Shown here: one piece after another, positions 6,604-7,815 of the stretch
Layout of the letters: each line of letters opens with the position of its first letter
How positions within the stretch are numbered: the stretch's first letter is position 1
Assembly (NCBI GenBank): GCA_947177325.1
Contig: CAMWUH010000089.1
Location: 1 to 7,815 of the forward strand
Direction of reading: 5' to 3'
DNA length: 7,815 bases
From: an uncultured Bacteroidales bacterium
GTDB taxonomy: Bacteria > Bacteroidota > Bacteroidia > Bacteroidales > Muribaculaceae
Notes under the pieces: model-generated
Seen by the model: the letters and a program-made list of their open reading frames with translations, nothing else
What the model was told of the DNA's origin: nothing
Databases searched by the model: none
Program-made: the position numbers and the translations under genes

Positions 6604-7491
6604 TCAGTTGCGGATTTGATGGAAAGCAGTGAGTAGTTGGTCAACAGTCATTGACTTTGAGAGAATCACTCTTGCGGGATTAAGATAATATATAGTTGGA
6701 GTGGAGCGGGTGTCGTAAAGATCATCAATTTGTTGGGATGCGCCTACTATCCAAAGTGGATTGTAAGCGGCAACAGCTTGCTGCCATTCGGCATTAGGAG
6801 CATCGGGATATATGCTGAGAACGGCTAATTTGCCTTGCTCAAGGAAGTGATTGATGTTAGGGTCGGCCGATAATCTGACACGGGCCAAGGCGCAATCATC
6901 ACAATCAGGGTCGTTGACAAATAGAATTATATGGCGGCCGGTAATCTCGCTCAACTTCATTTTTCTACCATCGGGGGTTACGAAAGTGAAGTCGGGCGCT
7001 TCAGCTCCTACTTTACAGCCGTTGAGCAGAGCGGCTTGGTGCTGAAATCGCGCTTTTTCGGCTTTAGAGATTTTTTTGTTGGCAACTACAGCGTTGACAA
7101 AAGGGAGATACATTTCGTCACTTTTGAAAATTGCATCGGGAGAATAGAGTGAAGCTTCGGCAATCTCGGCAAGAGTAAGCAAGCTTTTGGGGTCTTTATT
7201 ATAGGCCGCAATTAGATTCTCGATTGATTGAAGCGACACGTTGTAGCTTGCCATCGGCGTTTGGAATATATAACGTTGAAACGCAATTTCAAAATCGGCA
7301 CGATTTTTGATAGCAGTAGATAAATTGACGCGGTCCCAATAGTGAGTAACCATATAGTTAGCCTGTTCGGTTGAGTTTTCAAACGATTCAGGCATGGCCG
7401 GCAAGGGAAATTCCTGTTCAAATGTGGGCGATTGAGCTGACATAATGGCAGTGTTAGCCAAAAACATCAAAAAGAGGAGTATTTTTTTCAT
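6604..7491 (-). CDS. Exported thioredoxin-fold protein with DUF5106-like N-terminal domain
   Basis: A 295-residue exported protein. The signal peptide is about residues 1-19 (MKKILLFLMFLANTAIMSA, probable cleavage before Q20). Residues about 30-155 resemble the DUF5106 domain found in Bacteroidota (FENSTEQANYMVTHYWDRVNL, then helical repeats). From about 160 a redoxin/thioredoxin fold follows: VGAEAPDFTFVTPDGR (161-176), a strand ending in FVNDPDC, the CxxC active site CDDC (197-200), and the cis-proline loop RSTPTIYYL (P265). It is therefore probably a periplasmic thiol-disulfide oxidoreductase of the TlpA/ResA kind; a further cysteine is at 159. The acidic dipeptide between the active-site cysteines is unusual. 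Substrate is unknown. It is the first gene of the train, 75 bp downstream of a good promoter, with an A-rich leader and no Shine-Dalgarno sequence. Confidence 0.88.
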   Translation of the reverse strand: MKKILLFLMFLANTAIMSAQSPTFEQEFPLPAMPESFENSTEQANYMVTHYWDRVNLSTAIKNRADFEIAFQRYIFQTPMASYNVSLQSIENLIAAYNKDPKSLLTLAEIAEASLYSPDAIFKSDEMYLPFVNAVVANKKISKAEKARFQHQAALLNGCKVGAEAPDFTFVTPDGRKMKLSEITGRHIILFVNDPDCDDCALARVRLSADPNINHFLEQGKLAVLSIYPDAPNAEWQQAVAAYNPLWIVGASQQIDDLYDTRSTPTIYYLNPARVILSKSMTVDQLLTAFHQIRN

Positions 7492-7565
7492 TTTTGTTGG
7501 TTCTTTTTTGATAAATGCCGAACTCGATTTGCTCCATTAGTTTTGGACACGAAATTCAGCTTTTG

Positions 7566-7597
7566 CAAAGTTACATTTTCCCAAGCGGATTTGCAAA
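7566..7597 (-). promoter_or_regulatory. Promoter of the minus-strand gene train (TTTG / TAACTTTG)
   Basis: On the minus strand TTTG (7594-7597), a 20-bp spacer and TAACTTTG (7566-7573) match the Bacteroidota consensus TTTG-N19-21-TAnnTTTG. Transcription should start near 7559-7562, giving a leader of about 70 nt before the first ATG at 7491. Both elements lie within copies of the palindrome TTTGCAAA (7562-7569 and 7590-7597). Since no other consensus promoter is seen in the gaps downstream, this may drive all seven genes down to comF. Confidence 0.72.
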
Positions 7598-7613
7598 CTT
7601 TATTGGTCCGCGA

Positions 7614-7641
7614 TTGTTAAAGAAATAGAACGGTTTAACAA
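7614..7641. repeat. Inverted repeat A upstream of clpB
   Basis: TTGTTAAA (7614-7621) and TTTAACAA (7634-7641) are perfect 8-base inverted copies with a 12-base spacer. The repeat lies between the leftward promoter and the clpB start. Its right arm is shared with the next inverted repeat, so the two cannot both form hairpins at once. It may be an operator or a leader RNA structure; this is inference. Confidence 0.5.
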
Positions 7642-7655
7642 AAAAATGTAAACCG
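7631..7655. repeat. Inverted repeat B upstream of clpB
   Basis: CGGTTTA (7631-7637) and TAAACCG (7649-7655) are perfect 7-base inverted copies around an A-rich 11-base spacer. With one bulged A the stem can be redrawn to add ACA/TGT. It lies about 64 bp before the clpB ATG. It does not match the HrcA CIRCE element (TTAGCACTC-N9-GAGTGCTAA). A regulatory role in heat-shock control is possible but unproven. Confidence 0.5.
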
Positions 7656-7718
7656 CGCCTTATTTCCCATTAAAATTAAATTGATTCAACGATACTAACT
7701 GATTAACACACATTGAAT

Positions 7719-7815
7719 ATGAATTTCAACAGTTTCACTATTAAATCGCAAGAGGCAATCCAAAAGGCTCTCGAAATTACCAAGGGAGCCGGCCAGCAGC
7801 AGATTGAGCCTATTC
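7719..7815 (+). CDS. clpB: ATP-dependent chaperone ClpB, N-terminal fragment (cut by window edge)
   Basis: The frame from ATG 7719 is open to the window end and gives 32 residues: MNFNSFTIKSQEAIQ, then KALEITKGAGQQQIEPI. This matches, from memory, the start of Bacteroidota ClpB, the hexameric AAA+ disaggregase that works with DnaK to recover aggregated proteins in the cytoplasm. The fragment is the first helix and the QQ-IEP turn of the Clp N-terminal domain, which corresponds to NQFIEPLHL in E. coli. ClpA and ClpC share this domain, but the MNFN-FTIKSQEA start is ClpB-like. It is divergent from the minus-strand train. No Shine-Dalgarno sequence and no clear TAnnTTTG promoter are seen in the 64 bp between the inverted repeats and the start. 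Confidence 0.85.
   Translation, partial: MNFNSFTIKSQEAIQKALEITKGAGQQQIEPI

Noticed and set aside
7614..7655. CIRCE element (HrcA operator) upstream of clpB
   Set aside because: The inverted repeats do not contain the TTAGCACTC/GAGTGCTAA arms, and their spacing differs from the 9-bp CIRCE spacer.

Overview
The window looks like ordinary core chromosome from a member of the Bacteroidales (phylum Bacteroidota), probably near Muribaculaceae/Porphyromonadaceae. Three things point there. Two upstream regions carry the TTTG / TAnnTTTG promoter typical of the phylum. None of the seven start codons has a clear GGAGG-type ribosome binding site. Several proteins are of types typical of the phylum: a DUF5106-like thioredoxin-fold protein, a bifunctional nuclease with a UVR tail, and a ClpB starting MNFNSFTIKSQEA. 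The family assignment is inference from recognition only.

Layout from right to left (most of the window is on the minus strand): at the right edge the first 32 codons of clpB run rightwards. A 227-bp divergent intergenic region (7492-7718) separates it from a leftward gene train. It holds a good promoter for that train and two overlapping inverted repeats on the clpB side. The train is: exported thioredoxin-like protein (6604-7491), mnmA (5508-6593), bifunctional nuclease with UVR motif (4818-5471), nupG-like nucleoside transporter (3398-4759), rsmE (2666-3385), exported TPR protein (1077-2669) and a ComF-family phosphoribosyltransferase (338-1033). Gaps are 10, 36, 58, 12, -4 and 43 bp. I found neither a terminator nor a consensus promoter between the genes, so they could form one seven-gene transcript. 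An AT-only inverted repeat overlaps the comF stop codon. It is followed at once by the separate promoter, gene and terminator of tRNA-Glu(CUC). The first ~110 bp hold no recognisable gene, but may contain the promoter and leader of a further minus-strand gene lying off the left edge.

Functionally the train is mixed housekeeping: RNA modification (MnmA: 2-thiouridine at tRNA position 34; RsmE: m3U1498 of 16S rRNA), nucleoside uptake (NupG), nucleotide chemistry (ComF-type phosphoribosyltransferase), a nuclease-family protein, and two exported proteins (thioredoxin fold, TPR). I see no mobile element, CRISPR array, toxin-antitoxin pair, defence locus or biosynthetic cluster, and I do not think the window holds a novel system. 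The points most worth a second look are the overlapping inverted repeats upstream of clpB, the paired TTTGCAAA palindromes that coincide with both elements of the gene-train promoter, the acidic CDDC active site of the thioredoxin-like protein, and the poly-Asp linker of the nuclease protein.
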